A DNA stretch of 35,212 bases from an uncultured Candidatus Saccharibacteria bacterium (lineage in GTDB: Bacteria; Patescibacteriota; Saccharimonadia; Saccharimonadales; Saccharimonadaceae): contig CAMVDR010000007.1 in the NCBI GenBank assembly GCA_947166295.1, positions 1 through 35,212 of the forward strand, written 5' to 3'. The translations under genes were made by a program, and so were the position numbers. Under the pieces are notes generated by a model that did not search any database, was not told where the DNA came from, and saw nothing but the letters and a program-made list of their open reading frames with translations. Below, one piece after another: positions 14,544 to 23,749 of this stretch; the stretch's first letter is position 1; each line of letters begins with the position of its first letter.

Positions 14544-16158
14544 ACCCCACTCCACCCATATCAGGAACAGCTGGCTTCTCCTCTGGAATCTCACATATCA
14601 ATGCACCCATCGTGATTGCAGTTGCCGCTATTGAAGTTGCGTTTTTCACCGCTTCCTTCGTCACCTTCGCAGGATCAATCACGCCAGTCTTCTTAAGGTC
14701 CACCAAACCTTTTTCCGGTGCCATCACATTTATACCGAATCCTACCTTACCAGATTTCTCCACTTCGGCTAGCAGCGCTTGCGCATTAAGCCCAGCATTT
14801 TCCATAATGTGGATAAACGGTGCCCTTAGAGCATTTTTCACAATCTTCGTACCACTATCTTCTTCTTTTAATTTGCCAGCCAAGTTCACTAACGTCACAC
14901 CACCACCAGCCACAATACCTTCAGCTAGCGCCGCCTTAGTAGCCGCTACCGCATCGTCCACCCGGAACTTCTTCTCGTCAATCTCCGTTTCAGTAGCACC
15001 CCCTACCTTAATTACCGCCACTTTACCAGATAATGCTGCCGCACGCTTTTCCAATTCTTCTCTCTCATAATCAGACTTTGCCATCTCAGCCTGCGCATGG
15101 ATCAGTTCAATCCTCGCTGCTACAGCTTTAGTATCACCAGATCCCTTAATGATCGTCGTTTCATCTTTAGTAGCGATTACTTTAGCCGCAGAGCCTAATA
15201 CTTCCAGACCCACCTCTTCTAGCTTCAATCCCTTATCAGCTGAAACTACCGTCGCATCCGTCAAAATCGCAATATCCTCCATAATTTCTTTGCGGCGATC
15301 CCCAAATGACGGAGCTTTTAACACCAATGAATTGAATACGCCTTTAAGTTTATTTAGTACTAATAGCGACAAAGCCTCACCCTCCACTTCTTCAGCAATA
15401 ATCACTAAATCCTTCTTGCCAGTCTGCGCTACTTTTTCCAACATTGGCAAAATATCACTTGCCGCCGAAAGTTTTTTATCAGTGATTAATACCAGTGGCT
15501 TTTCAAAAATCGCCTCTTGTCGGTTTACATCGGTCACAAAGAAAGGTGAAGAATAGCCCTTATCATAAGAAAATCCTTCCACAATTTCTTCTTCCATTTC
15601 CAGACCTTGTCCAGCTTCCACCGTCACTACACCGTCTTTACCAATCTTCGAAATTACTTCAGCAATTAGTTCACCAATTTTCTCATCCCCCGCCGAAATC
15701 GTCGCTACTTCTGCCACTTTTTTATCATCACCCTCAATCTTTTCAGCCATTTTATCAATTTCGGCAATAATTTCAGCGCCAGCTTTCTCAATTCCTCGCC
15801 TGAGCTCCATCGGGTTCACACCAGCCGCGATTAGTTTATTTGCTTCGTTTAAAATATTGTATGTTAGCACCGTCACCGTAGTGGTACCATCACCAGCAAC
15901 TTTGTTTAATTTCTGTGCTGCCGTTTTAATCAATTTTGCACCTACCGCTTCACCTAGAGCCTCGTCCTTATTAGGAAGCTCCACCGCCTCTGCCACCGTT
16001 ACCCCGTCATGCGTAATCACTGGCGCGCCATATTCTTTCTCGATTATCACGTTCTTGCCTTTTGGCCCAAATGTCACTTTTACAGCATCATACAATTGTT
16101 TTGCGCCAGACAACACTTTCTCACGCGCTTCTGCTTCATAATATATTTTCTTTGCCAT
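14539..16158 (-). CDS. groEL: Chaperonin GroEL (60 kDa)
   Basis: ATP-driven folding chamber subunit, 539 residues, full length. It opens MAKKIYYEAEAR and carries the ATP-binding AGDGTTTVTVLTY segment (around 88-100) and the DAVAATKAALAEGIVAGGGV stretch near 400. The usual Gly-Met-rich tail is reduced to a single short MGGVGY end (VPDMGGVGY), so the cavity-tail repeat is nearly missing. AGGAG lies just upstream of the ATG. It is co-transcribed with groES, 48 nt away, and inherits the CIRCE control in front of groES. Confidence 0.97.
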   Translation of the reverse strand: MAKKIYYEAEAREKVLSGAKQLYDAVKVTFGPKGKNVIIEKEYGAPVITHDGVTVAEAVELPNKDEALGEAVGAKLIKTAAQKLNKVAGDGTTTVTVLTYNILNEANKLIAAGVNPMELRRGIEKAGAEIIAEIDKMAEKIEGDDKKVAEVATISAGDEKIGELIAEVISKIGKDGVVTVEAGQGLEMEEEIVEGFSYDKGYSSPFFVTDVNRQEAIFEKPLVLITDKKLSAASDILPMLEKVAQTGKKDLVIIAEEVEGEALSLLVLNKLKGVFNSLVLKAPSFGDRRKEIMEDIAILTDATVVSADKGLKLEEVGLEVLGSAAKVIATKDETTIIKGSGDTKAVAARIELIHAQAEMAKSDYEREELEKRAAALSGKVAVIKVGGATETEIDEKKFRVDDAVAATKAALAEGIVAGGGVTLVNLAGKLKEEDSGTKIVKNALRAPFIHIMENAGLNAQALLAEVEKSGKVGFGINVMAPEKGLVDLKKTGVIDPAKVTKEAVKNATSIAATAITMGALICEIPEEKPAVPDMGGVGY

Positions 16159-16177
16159 ATTTTTCTCCTTCTAAAAG

Positions 16178-16197
16178 TTTTCCACAGGTTTTCCACC
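16178..16197. repeat. Tandem TTTTCCACA motif between groES and groEL
   Basis: TTTTCCACA (16178-16186) and TTTTCCACC (16189-16197) in the intergenic spacer, 11-nt period. Related to the copies at 5158-5178 and 17519-17552, which lie inside genes. The first unit fits TTWTNCACA. Confidence 0.7.
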
Positions 16198-16206
16198 AAA
16201 TTATCC

Positions 16207-16461
16207 CTACAAAGTCGCCAAAACGTCTTCCTCTTTTAGGATAATGTAGTCTACATCGTCAATCTTTATTTCCGTCGTAGAATACTCCTTATAGACAATC
16301 TTGTCGTCTTTTTTTACAGATTTTACTTCTGGTCCCACCGACTCTACCACTGCATAAGCCGGTTTTTCCTTTGCTTCGCCTAATAATATTCCAGATTTTG
16401 TTTTTTCTAATGGCTTTTCCACTTTTGCCACTACTCTGTCTTTCAACGGTTTTAATGCCAT
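16207..16461 (-). CDS. groES: Co-chaperonin GroES (10 kDa)
   Basis: 84-residue heptameric lid of GroEL, slightly short of the usual ~95. It opens with the family motif ALKPLKDRVVAKVEKPLEKT; the mobile loop is KTKSGILLG (about 20-29), and EEDVLATL closes the protein. AAGGAG sits 8 nt before the ATG. Promoter and CIRCE lie just upstream. It is the first gene of the groES-groEL pair. Confidence 0.96.
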   Translation of the reverse strand: MALKPLKDRVVAKVEKPLEKTKSGILLGEAKEKPAYAVVESVGPEVKSVKKDDKIVYKEYSTTEIKIDDVDYIILKEEDVLATL

Positions 16462-16483
16462 ATTTTTCTCCTTTTCTACCCCT

Positions 16484-16525
16484 ATTATAGCACAAAAGTT
16501 AGCACTTACAAGCCCCGAGTGCTAA
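16484..16525 (-). promoter_or_regulatory. CIRCE operator and promoter of groES-groEL
   Basis: On the minus strand, TTAGCACTC - 9 nt - AAGTGCTAA (16525-16499) is the HrcA operator. It has exactly the same deviation from canonical CIRCE as the copy at dnaJ. TTGTAA (16511-16506) and TATAAT (16489-16484), 16 nt apart with a TGC extension, form the promoter; the -35 is inside the operator. The stop codon of the upstream TetR gene (16524-16522) lies within the first CIRCE arm. Confidence 0.93.
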
Positions 16526-17091
16526 TTTATGAGTGGTAATAACCTCAATCTTATCGTTTTAGTTAAATACATTATATTATCAAGTAACTCCATCATCTCA
16601 TCTTCTCTAAAACCTCTTTCGATCCATTCTTCGATCAATCCCACAATTTCACCTATATACACCCTAAATACCCTCTCCAAATTACCATACAATTTATATT
16701 CTTCTTTCAGTTTCGACACCAAAACTCCAACCATTTTCATAATTATCGCCATCCTCTGATTTTCTAGAAAAATTGCAAAAGCTTCTTTATTTTTTAGAAT
16801 AAAAATTAACAATCTATAATAAATTACCCTTATAGATACGTTATTTTTGTTCAACATTTCACACATAAAATTCTCATATTCTATCAGAATATATTCTTCA
16901 TAATCGGTCACGATTCCATATATTGTTTTATGATGACGGTAAAAAGTCGCCTTATCCACATCGGCCTTTCTCGCCAACTCCGTTACACTTAATCTATCCC
17001 GCCCACAATCAAAAAAGACCTTTAATATGGCCTCTTCATTTTTTCGGAAACGAGCATCCTCCAGCTTCTTTTTTGTCAGCCGAGTACTCAT
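16522..17091 (-). CDS. TetR-family transcriptional regulator
   Basis: 189 residues. The N-terminal helix-turn-helix (about 20-62) contains LSVTELARKADVDKATFYRH, typical of TetR DNA-binding domains. The all-helical remainder would bind a ligand or dimerise; no ligand can be inferred. A TATAAT box (17104-17099) sits between the upstream methyltransferase stop codon and this ATG, only 7 nt before it, so the gene is probably transcribed separately and leaderless. The 3' end runs into the groES CIRCE. Its target could be itself or the adjacent methyltransferase, but no operator palindrome was recognised. Confidence 0.85.
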   Translation of the reverse strand: MSTRLTKKKLEDARFRKNEEAILKVFFDCGRDRLSVTELARKADVDKATFYRHHKTIYGIVTDYEEYILIEYENFMCEMLNKNNVSIRVIYYRLLIFILKNKEAFAIFLENQRMAIIMKMVGVLVSKLKEEYKLYGNLERVFRVYIGEIVGLIEEWIERGFREDEMMELLDNIMYLTKTIRLRLLPLIN

Positions 17092-17098
17092 AACTTTT

Positions 17099-17104
17099 AT
17101 TATA
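17099..17104 (-). promoter_or_regulatory. -10 box squeezed between tylF-like stop and tetR start
   Basis: TATAAT on the minus strand directly follows the TAG stop of the methyltransferase (17107-17105) and ends 7 nt before the TetR ATG (17091). Confidence 0.65.
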
Positions 17105-17716
17105 CTACTGACGTATTATTATTAAACTCTCATATTGTTCTGATTTATATTTTTTGTCCCCTAGCCACTCATCTACCGCCTTCATTACCCCCGGCAAGGC
17201 TGGATTATAATAGTCATGCACCAAAATCACTCCACCTTGCATTATTTCACCTTCAATCAATTTTAAAGAATCTTTAATGGATTCGTAAAAATCGCCATCT
17301 AAAAATACAAAAGCAATCTTATCCGGAAGATCCGCTTCACCCAAATCCTTAAACCACGCTTTTTTAATAACTGGTATCGGTAATCCCGCCCGCAAAAATC
17401 TCTCCTTAACCTCCCTTTTCGTCACTAATAGCTCTCCACCTTTAAAATCTTGTCCAAGTGCCGACTCGTCTGCCACACTTTTTTCTGGTAACCCCTCGAA
17501 AGAATCATAAATCCATAACTTTTTCACAGAGTTTTCCACAGGTTTTTCCACAAGTTTAGTATTAAAATCCCGTAGAACTTCTGCCAAAAGCAGTGATGTA
17601 TCACCTTTATAACAACCCAATTCCACAAAGTCCCCCTCTACCGCAAGACATCCCCTAGCGACTTTCAAAATCTCCTCCGTCTCCCTTTCGGAAACTTGAT
17701 CATTTTTCCAAGCCAT
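17105..17716 (-). CDS. TylF/macrocin-O-methyltransferase-like SAM methyltransferase
   Basis: 203 residues, class I SAM-dependent methyltransferase. Motif I is VELGCYKGDTS (31-41); DSFEGLP (71-77), FLDGDFYESI (138-147) and HDYYNPALPGV (167-177) match the TylF/NovP family of metal-dependent sugar O-methyltransferases. In a genome rich in glycosyltransferases the substrate is plausibly a sugar of a surface glycan. Residues 53-66 (TKLVEKPVENSVKK) are a likely insertion encoded by the TTTTCCACA tandem at 17519-17552, placed between two core motifs. A gap of 71 nt separates it from uvrA, and AAGGA before the ATG is the ribosome binding site. Confidence 0.85.
   Translation of the reverse strand: MAWKNDQVSERETEEILKVARGCLAVEGDFVELGCYKGDTSLLLAEVLRDFNTKLVEKPVENSVKKLWIYDSFEGLPEKSVADESALGQDFKGGELLVTKREVKERFLRAGLPIPVIKKAWFKDLGEADLPDKIAFVFLDGDFYESIKDSLKLIEGEIMQGGVILVHDYYNPALPGVMKAVDEWLGDKKYKSEQYESLIIIRQ
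17519..17552. repeat. Triple TTTTCCACA-type repeat inside the tylF-like gene
   Basis: TTTTTCACA (about 17520-17528), TTTTCCACA (17532-17540) and TTTTCCACA (17544-17552) in a 12-nt period that preserves the reading frame. Encodes part of a likely insertion in the methyltransferase. Same motif as at 5158 and 16178. Confidence 0.75.
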
Positions 17717-17787
17717 TACTATTTATCCTTTATTTTACCGCCCATACACAATCATCTTTATTATCTCTCAAACAAATCACACAAAAA

Positions 17788-20712
17788 CTATAACATCTTT
17801 CTTAAATATTCCCCAGTTGGCGTGTTAGCCTTCTTCGCCAAATCCTCCGGAGTGCCCTCTGCACATACCATACCACCCTTTAAGCCGCCTTCTGGTCCCA
17901 TGTCTATCACCCAGTCTGCTGATTTTATCATATGTAAATTATGTTCAATAATCACCATCGAATTACCGCCATCCACCAGCCTATTTAGTATCGCCAATAA
18001 TCTTTTTACGTCATCCGCGTGCAACCCAGTCGTTGGCTCGTCCAAAATATACAAAGTCTTACCCGTAGAACGCCGCGCCAATTCCGTTGCCAGTTTAATC
18101 CTTTGCGCTTCACCACCACTAAATGTCGTCGCCGGCTGCCCTAATCTAATATAGCCCAGCCCTACTTCTTGTATCGTCTTTAATTTCGGTGCAATAGATG
18201 GAATATTTGCAAAAAACTCCACCGCTTCATCAATCGTCATATCTAATACTTGCGAAATATCTTTGCCTTTATATTTAATTTCCAATGCCTCCGCATTATA
18301 CCGTCTACCACGACACTTCGGGCACGTCACATATACATCCGGTAAAAAGTGCATTTCAATTTTGTTTACACCATCACCTTGACAATTCTCACATCGCCCA
18401 CCTTTCACATTAAAGCTAAATCTACCCGCCTTATAGCCTCGCACTTCTGCTTCCGGCTGCGCCGCAAAAAGCTCCCGTATCGCCGTGAACACCCCGGTAT
18501 ATGTAGCCGGATTACTCCTTGGCGTTCGTCCAATCGGGCTTTGATCAATCACAATCACCTTATTGATTTTCTCAATTCCTTCAATCTTTTCGTGTGTACC
18601 ACTTACGGTTTGTGCCCGATGAAGTCTCGCCAAAAGCTCGTTTGCCAAAATGCCATTCACTAATGTAGATTTGCCACTTCCGGACACCCCAGACACTACC
18701 GTCATTACGCCTAGCGGAAAATGTACATCTATATTTTTTAAATTATTCTCACGTGCTCCCACTACCACTAATTCATTTCCTTTTTTGATTTTCCGGCGTT
18801 TTTTAGGCGTATCAATTTTCATTTCACCAGAAAGGTATTTTCCAGTAATTGAATTTGGGTTCTGCATAATCTCTTCCGGCGTCCCCGCCGCTACTAGTAA
18901 ACCACCCTTTGCTCCTGCCCCCGGCCCAATATCCACAATATAATCCGATGCTAACATAGTATCCTCATCATGCTCTACCACTAGCACTGTATTCTTTAAA
19001 TCACGCAAATGTTTCAAAGTTGCAATCAATTTATCATTATCCCGCTGATGTAGTCCAATAGACGGCTCATCCAAAACATACAGCACGCCCTGTAACCCAG
19101 ATCCAATCTGAGTTGCCAATCTAATTCTTTGCGCCTCACCACCAGAAAGAGTATTGGCTGCTCGCCCTAGCTCCAAATATCCCAACCCCACGTCTTGCAT
19201 AAATTTTACTCGCTCACGAATTTCTTTCAAAATCGGCTTCGCAATCAATTCTTCATCTTCACTAAAACCTAAATCTTGATTTAGTACTTCTAACGTTGCA
19301 TCTACATCCAAATTACACATATCCACAATATTAAGATCATGCACCGTTACCGCTAGCACTGCCGGTTTCAATCTCGCCCCATGACAAGTCTGACACTCCC
19401 GCACCCGCATAAAACGTTCAATATCATGTTTCATAAATTCCGAAATTTTCGGGTCATTATATCTTCTTTCCAATGTCGGGATCACACCTTCATAAGTAGT
19501 CTGGTACACGGTCCCTTCTGCAAATCTACCACTACCAGACACTTTCATTTCATATTTTTCGTCCCCCGTACCATACAATATAATATTCTTTATTTCATCA
19601 GATAGCTCACCAATCGGCGTATATACATTAAATCCATGTTTCACACCCACCTGCATCAATCTTTTCAACCACCAAGAATCCTGCCCCACCCGATTAAAAG
19701 GCCTTATCCCACCTTCTGCAATCGTCAAATTATTATTAAACACCAATCCAGGATCTATTTCCATCCTAGATCCCAACCCAGTACAAGTCGGACAAGCCCC
19801 ATCCGGTGCATTAAAACTAAATAACCGTGGCGTAAGTTCCGGAATCAATTCATCTGGATGATCCGGACAAGCATAGCGTTGTGAATAAGTCAGTATTTCT
19901 GTATTTTCAGCCGTAATCTTATTTTCTCCCACCGCAGTCGTCCGATCATTTATCTTCAAAAGTTGGATAATACCCTGCCCCATCTCCAATGCCTGTTCTA
20001 TAGAACTACTAATTCTCGTTTTTAATTCCGGATTTAACACAAATCTATCCACTACTATTTCTATATTATGCCGTTCATTTTTGTTGAGTTCTGGAAATTC
20101 ATCTAGCGCATAAATTATTCCATCCACCCTCACCCGCGAAAACCCTTTTGCCGAATATTGTTCTGAAATATGCAAAAATTCACCTTTTTTCGCACTGACA
20201 ATTGGTGCCAGTAGCATCAATTTAGACCCTAACGGCAATTTCATCACTTCGTTCACGATATCTTCTACCGAACGCCGCGATACCGGCTTATGACAAATCG
20301 GACAATGCGGCACTCCTACCCGCGCAAACAAAAGTCTTAAATAATCATACACCTCAGTTACCGTTGCCACTGTAGAACGCGGATTTCTGGAAGTAGATTT
20401 CTGATCAATCGATATCGCCGGCGAAAGCCCAGTAATGGAATCTACGTCCGGTTTATCCATAATTCCAAGAAACATTCGCGCATATGACGACAGTGATTCC
20501 ACATACCTTCTCTGCCCTTCCGCATAAATCGTATCAAAAGCAAGCGAAGATTTACCAGACCCAGAAAGCCCAGTAATAATTACTAATTTATCTCGCGGAA
20601 TATCCACATCTATATCTTTTAGATTATTTTGTCTCGCTCCACGGATTTTTATTACATTATCGTTTCCAAAAATTTCCCCCTCAATCTTCTGTATTTTTTC
20701 ATCTTCGCTCAT
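17788..20712 (-). CDS. uvrA: UvrA, excinuclease ABC subunit A
   Basis: ATPase that scans for DNA damage and loads UvrB in nucleotide excision repair. 974 residues, full length. Two ABC ATPase halves: Walker A at 48-56 (GLSGSGKSS) and 675-683 (GVSGSGKST), with signature SGGEAQ in both halves (second near 865) and Walker B LYILDEP near 887. The first zinc finger is CxxH...CxxC type (CPDH, then CPTC); the second is CENC/CPKC (774, 777, 797, 800). TATAAT (20744-20739) lies 26 nt upstream and diverges from gtrA. No operon partner uvrB/uvrC is nearby. Confidence 0.97.
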   Translation of the reverse strand: MSEDEKIQKIEGEIFGNDNVIKIRGARQNNLKDIDVDIPRDKLVIITGLSGSGKSSLAFDTIYAEGQRRYVESLSSYARMFLGIMDKPDVDSITGLSPAISIDQKSTSRNPRSTVATVTEVYDYLRLLFARVGVPHCPICHKPVSRRSVEDIVNEVMKLPLGSKLMLLAPIVSAKKGEFLHISEQYSAKGFSRVRVDGIIYALDEFPELNKNERHNIEIVVDRFVLNPELKTRISSSIEQALEMGQGIIQLLKINDRTTAVGENKITAENTEILTYSQRYACPDHPDELIPELTPRLFSFNAPDGACPTCTGLGSRMEIDPGLVFNNNLTIAEGGIRPFNRVGQDSWWLKRLMQVGVKHGFNVYTPIGELSDEIKNIILYGTGDEKYEMKVSGSGRFAEGTVYQTTYEGVIPTLERRYNDPKISEFMKHDIERFMRVRECQTCHGARLKPAVLAVTVHDLNIVDMCNLDVDATLEVLNQDLGFSEDEELIAKPILKEIRERVKFMQDVGLGYLELGRAANTLSGGEAQRIRLATQIGSGLQGVLYVLDEPSIGLHQRDNDKLIATLKHLRDLKNTVLVVEHDEDTMLASDYIVDIGPGAGAKGGLLVAAGTPEEIMQNPNSITGKYLSGEMKIDTPKKRRKIKKGNELVVVGARENNLKNIDVHFPLGVMTVVSGVSGSGKSTLVNGILANELLARLHRAQTVSGTHEKIEGIEKINKVIVIDQSPIGRTPRSNPATYTGVFTAIRELFAAQPEAEVRGYKAGRFSFNVKGGRCENCQGDGVNKIEMHFLPDVYVTCPKCRGRRYNAEALEIKYKGKDISQVLDMTIDEAVEFFANIPSIAPKLKTIQEVGLGYIRLGQPATTFSGGEAQRIKLATELARRSTGKTLYILDEPTTGLHADDVKRLLAILNRLVDGGNSMVIIEHNLHMIKSADWVIDMGPEGGLKGGMVCAEGTPEDLAKKANTPTGEYLRKML

Positions 20713-20738
20713 CTAAAATCTCTCTTATAAACGCATAT

Positions 20739-20744
20739 ATTATA
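20739..20744 (-). promoter_or_regulatory. -10 box of uvrA
   Basis: TATAAT on the minus strand, 26 nt before the uvrA ATG, in a 75-bp divergent region shared with gtrA. No strong -35 was found. Confidence 0.6.
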
Positions 20745-20772
20745 ACCCAAAACCCAGAAAAAGTCCAGCCTA

Positions 20773-20781
20773 TGGTATAAT
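20773..20781 (+). promoter_or_regulatory. Extended -10 promoter of the gtrA gene (leaderless)
   Basis: TGGTATAAT (20773-20781) ends 6 nt before the ATG at 20788, so the transcript likely begins at the start codon. It heads the plus-strand glycan operon. Confidence 0.75.
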
Positions 20782-20787
20782 CAAGTC

Positions 20788-21306
20788 ATGAGTAACGAGG
20801 AAACTAACGTTAAAGAAAACACAAGCACCAAAGATGTCAAAACTTCCAGACATGCCGCACGCTATCTAATCGTAGGTATCTGTGTTACTATTTTCAATTA
20901 CGTACTTTTTGCAATTTTATCGAACCTCATTATCCAAAATAATGATTTACTCTGGCTTTCTTCCCTAATTGCTACCGTTATTACCACCATTGTGGCCTAT
21001 ATCGCTCATTCGAAAATCACTTGGAAAGAACGCATCGTTACTAAACATTCAATTATGCGTTTTTTTATTTGGAATGCATTACTTGCCATCGTTATCAGTC
21101 CAGCACTTACTCAACTTTTTAGTCTTATCACCCCACTTTACGAATTTGCCTTCAATATCACCTCAACCATTAATCTGCCCTTTACTTATGAATTTGTCCT
21201 TACTACTGGATCATTTGCCCTCACATCTATAGTCATCATGATTCTCAATTTCCTCTTCTATGATAAATTTGTCTTCGGCAAAAAGAAGGCTGCAAATGAA
21301 AACTAA
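20788..21306 (+). CDS. GtrA-family membrane protein
   Basis: 172 residues. A charged cytoplasmic N-terminus (1-25) is followed by four hydrophobic helices, with RYLIVGICVTIFNYVLFAIL at the first, matching the GtrA/DPMS small subunit family. GtrA proteins are thought to help flip or position polyprenyl-phosphate-linked sugars for glycosyltransferases. A gtrB-like enzyme is present in the same locus (25779-26729). It overlaps the next gene by 11 nt (21296-21306), suggesting coupled translation. Confidence 0.88.
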   Translation: MSNEETNVKENTSTKDVKTSRHAARYLIVGICVTIFNYVLFAILSNLIIQNNDLLWLSSLIATVITTIVAYIAHSKITWKERIVTKHSIMRFFIWNALLAIVISPALTQLFSLITPLYEFAFNITSTINLPFTYEFVLTTGSFALTSIVIMILNFLFYDKFVFGKKKAANEN

Positions 21307-22132
21307 TCCCATCGTTTCCGTTATTGTTCCTATTTATAATAACGATAGATATCTTGATAACTGTATCAAATCCATTATTGGCCAAACCTACCAAAACTTA
21401 GAAATCATTTTAATAGACGATGGCTCTACTGACAATTCTGACAAAATCATAAATAATTACGCCAAAAAAGATTCCCGCATCAAAACCATCCATCAAAAAA
21501 ACGCCGGCCAATCCGCCGCACGCAACCGTGGCCTCAAAATTGCTACAGGCGATTACATTAGTTTTGTCGATGGCGACGACAAAATTAAACCAAATTTTAT
21601 CGAAAAACTTCTCCAACCATATCTTGATAACCCCACTGCCACAGCCGTCAGCGTTTGTGGCATCCATTATAAAAGACTCAAACAAAACTCTTCTTCCAAC
21701 GTCTATATTAATCCCATTCGCAAGCGCCGCAAATCTGAATCACAAAAAGCTTATATATTATACCTCTTAGCTATCGATGGCCGCATGTATTCTTCCGTAA
21801 ATAAACTCTACCAAGCCAAAATCGTCAAAAGGTTGACTTTTGACGAAAAACTCAATTTCGCCGAAGACACCAAATTCGTATTAGACTACCTAAACAAAGC
21901 CGTAGGAAAAATTCAGTTTATACTTGACACGCTATATACTTACAACTTCGGCACCGAAACCAGCACTATCAAAACCACCGCCCTTAACTGGCAAAATTGG
22001 CAAACTTCTTACAAAAATCTCAAGCACTGGCTCGGCCCCCACCCATCACTTACAGAAAAATTCTGGCTTCATCTCGTTCATCTACGCTGGCGCATCTCCT
22101 TTGTTCGCTCAGTTCACCGAGCAAAACATTAA
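21296..22132 (+). CDS. Glycosyltransferase family 2
   Basis: 278 residues from the ATG at 21296; the frame extends to 21260, but the start overlapping the gtrA stop gives the usual MKTNPIVSVIVPIYNN opening. The GT-A fold shows DDGSTDNS (41-48), AARNRGL (74-80) and the DGDD metal motif (92-95). It transfers a sugar from a nucleotide donor during surface glycan assembly; donor and acceptor are unknown. No membrane helix. It precedes the ABC exporter pair; its stop is 26 nt from the permease start, with a -10 box between. Confidence 0.9.
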   Translation: MKTNPIVSVIVPIYNNDRYLDNCIKSIIGQTYQNLEIILIDDGSTDNSDKIINNYAKKDSRIKTIHQKNAGQSAARNRGLKIATGDYISFVDGDDKIKPNFIEKLLQPYLDNPTATAVSVCGIHYKRLKQNSSSNVYINPIRKRRKSESQKAYILYLLAIDGRMYSSVNKLYQAKIVKRLTFDEKLNFAEDTKFVLDYLNKAVGKIQFILDTLYTYNFGTETSTIKTTALNWQNWQTSYKNLKHWLGPHPSLTEKFWLHLVHLRWRISFVRSVHRAKH

Positions 22133-22138
22133 AATATA

Positions 22139-22147
22139 TGCTAAAAT
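22139..22147 (+). promoter_or_regulatory. Extended -10 box before the ABC permease gene
   Basis: TGCTAAAAT (22139-22147) ends 10 nt before the ATG at 22158. Likely an internal promoter of the exporter pair. Confidence 0.45.
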
Positions 22148-22157
22148 ATACTTACAT

Positions 22158-22970
22158 ATGGGAATTCCTCGCGTACTAAATCGTAAAAATCGTATTCTTT
22201 TAGCCGAACTTACCAAAACTGATTTTAAGCTTCGCTATCAGGGCTCTGTTCTCGGCTATTTGTGGGCGCTCCTTCGTCCATTACTTATGTTTGCTATACT
22301 CTATATCGTATTCGCCAAACTTCTTAAAATCGGCGGAGATATTCCTCATTACCCAGTCTATCTACTCTGTGGCACCACTATGTGGAGCTTCTTTACCGAA
22401 TGTACATCACAAGGCATCCAAGCCATCGTAAATCGTGGTGACCTTCTTCGTAAAATCAGTTTTCCTAAATACATTGTTGTAGTCTCTGCTACTCTCACAG
22501 CTGTTATCAATATGCTCATTAATCTAGTCGTCATAATCATTTTTGCCCTCATCAACGGTGTTGCGCCCACCTGGAGTTGGCTTCTAATATTCATTCCACT
22601 TATCGGCTTATATCTTCTCTCCCTTGGCATTGCTTTTTTACTTGGTTCTATCAATGTCAAATATCGCGATATTACTTCCATTTGGGATGTTTTAGTCCAG
22701 GCACTCTTTTACGCAATACCAATTATTTACCCAATTTCTATGGTTGCATCCACCAGCGCCACCGCCGCCAAAATTATCCTCTTAGATCCTATTGCGCAAT
22801 GCATTCAAGACATCCGCTACTTCCTCATTACCAATGAGACTATCACCACTTGGAACTATATTAATAATAAATTTCTAGCCGCTATACCAATTCTAATTAC
22901 TCTAGCAATCTTGATTATAGGCGCCATAATATTCAGAAGAAAATCTAAATTCTTCGCGGAGGAAGTCTAA
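22158..22970 (+). CDS. ABC-2 polysaccharide export permease (Wzm/TagG-like)
   Basis: 270 residues from the ATG at 22158. A longer frame begins at 21924, but the first ~78 residues there overlap the preceding gene and lack membrane character. Six hydrophobic helices; the opening DFKLRYQGSVLGYLWALLRP is diagnostic of ABC-2 O-antigen/teichoic-acid exporters. It would export the lipid-linked glycan together with the ATPase whose ATG overlaps its stop codon (TAATG at 22968-22972). Confidence 0.92.
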   Translation: MGIPRVLNRKNRILLAELTKTDFKLRYQGSVLGYLWALLRPLLMFAILYIVFAKLLKIGGDIPHYPVYLLCGTTMWSFFTECTSQGIQAIVNRGDLLRKISFPKYIVVVSATLTAVINMLINLVVIIIFALINGVAPTWSWLLIFIPLIGLYLLSLGIAFLLGSINVKYRDITSIWDVLVQALFYAIPIIYPISMVASTSATAAKIILLDPIAQCIQDIRYFLITNETITTWNYINNKFLAAIPILITLAILIIGAIIFRRKSKFFAEEV

Positions 22971-23749
22971 TGAAACGTCAAATTGGTACACGCACAGAAA
23001 TTTACGACAACAATAGCAATATAGCTATCAGCATCAAGAATCTTCACAAAAGCTTCAAGCTCCCTACCGAGCAAGCTTTCGGCCTCAAACAAGCCATTTT
23101 CAACCGTCTTCGCGGCATTAAAGGCTACACTGAACAAAAAGTTCTTAAAGGTCTAGATTTCGAAATTAAAAAAGGCGAATTCATTGGCATCGTTGGCCGC
23201 AATGGCTCTGGCAAATCTACCCTACTTAAAATTCTAGCTGGCATTTATTATCCGGAAAAAGGCGAAATCACTATTAACGGCAACCTAGTACCGTTCATCG
23301 AACTTGGCGTTGGCTTTAACCCAGAACTCACCGGTCGTGAAAATGTTTACATGAACGGAGCGCTGCTCGGTTTTAGTAATGCCGAAATGGACAAAATGTA
23401 TAACGACATTTGGAAATTCGCCGAACTAGAACAATTCCAAGACCAAAAGCTCAAGAATTATTCTTCCGGCATGCAAGTCCGTCTTGCTTTCTCTATTGCT
23501 ATCCGTGCCAAAGGTGATATCCTATTACTAGATGAAGTCCTCGCCGTCGGCGATGCCGCTTTCCAACAAAAATGCGCCGATTATTTCGAGTCTCTCAAAA
23601 CCAAAAATCAAACAGTCATTCTTGTCACGCATTCCATGGAAAATGTCCGTAAATTCTGCACCCGCGCAATTCTCATAGATAATGGCAAAATCGTTCAAAG
23701 CGGAGACCCACAAAAAATCGCCGACGCCTACACCAAACTCTGGTCGTAA
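22970..23749 (+). CDS. ABC transporter ATPase of polysaccharide export (Wzt/TagH-like)
   Basis: 259 residues. Walker A GRNGSGKST (about 76-84), signature YSSGMQ (about 165), Walker B ILLLDEVLAVGD (about 184-195) and an H-switch (THSME). It matches the O-antigen/teichoic acid exporter ATPase family, but lacks the C-terminal carbohydrate-binding domain of long Wzt proteins, so chain-end recognition must be elsewhere or absent. Its TAA abuts, with no gap, the TAA of the convergent glycosyltransferase (23750). Confidence 0.94.
   Translation: MKRQIGTRTEIYDNNSNIAISIKNLHKSFKLPTEQAFGLKQAIFNRLRGIKGYTEQKVLKGLDFEIKKGEFIGIVGRNGSGKSTLLKILAGIYYPEKGEITINGNLVPFIELGVGFNPELTGRENVYMNGALLGFSNAEMDKMYNDIWKFAELEQFQDQKLKNYSSGMQVRLAFSIAIRAKGDILLLDEVLAVGDAAFQQKCADYFESLKTKNQTVILVTHSMENVRKFCTRAILIDNGKIVQSGDPQKIADAYTKLWS

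Noticed and set aside
5158-17552. Replication origin based on the TTTTCCACA motifs
   Set aside because: Two of three copies lie inside genes, there is no dnaA/dnaN or AT-rich unwinding region, and they are kilobases apart.
21924-22157. N-terminal extension of the ABC permease
   Set aside because: This part overlaps the preceding glycosyltransferase, is not membrane-like, and a conserved start with its own -10 box exists at 22158.
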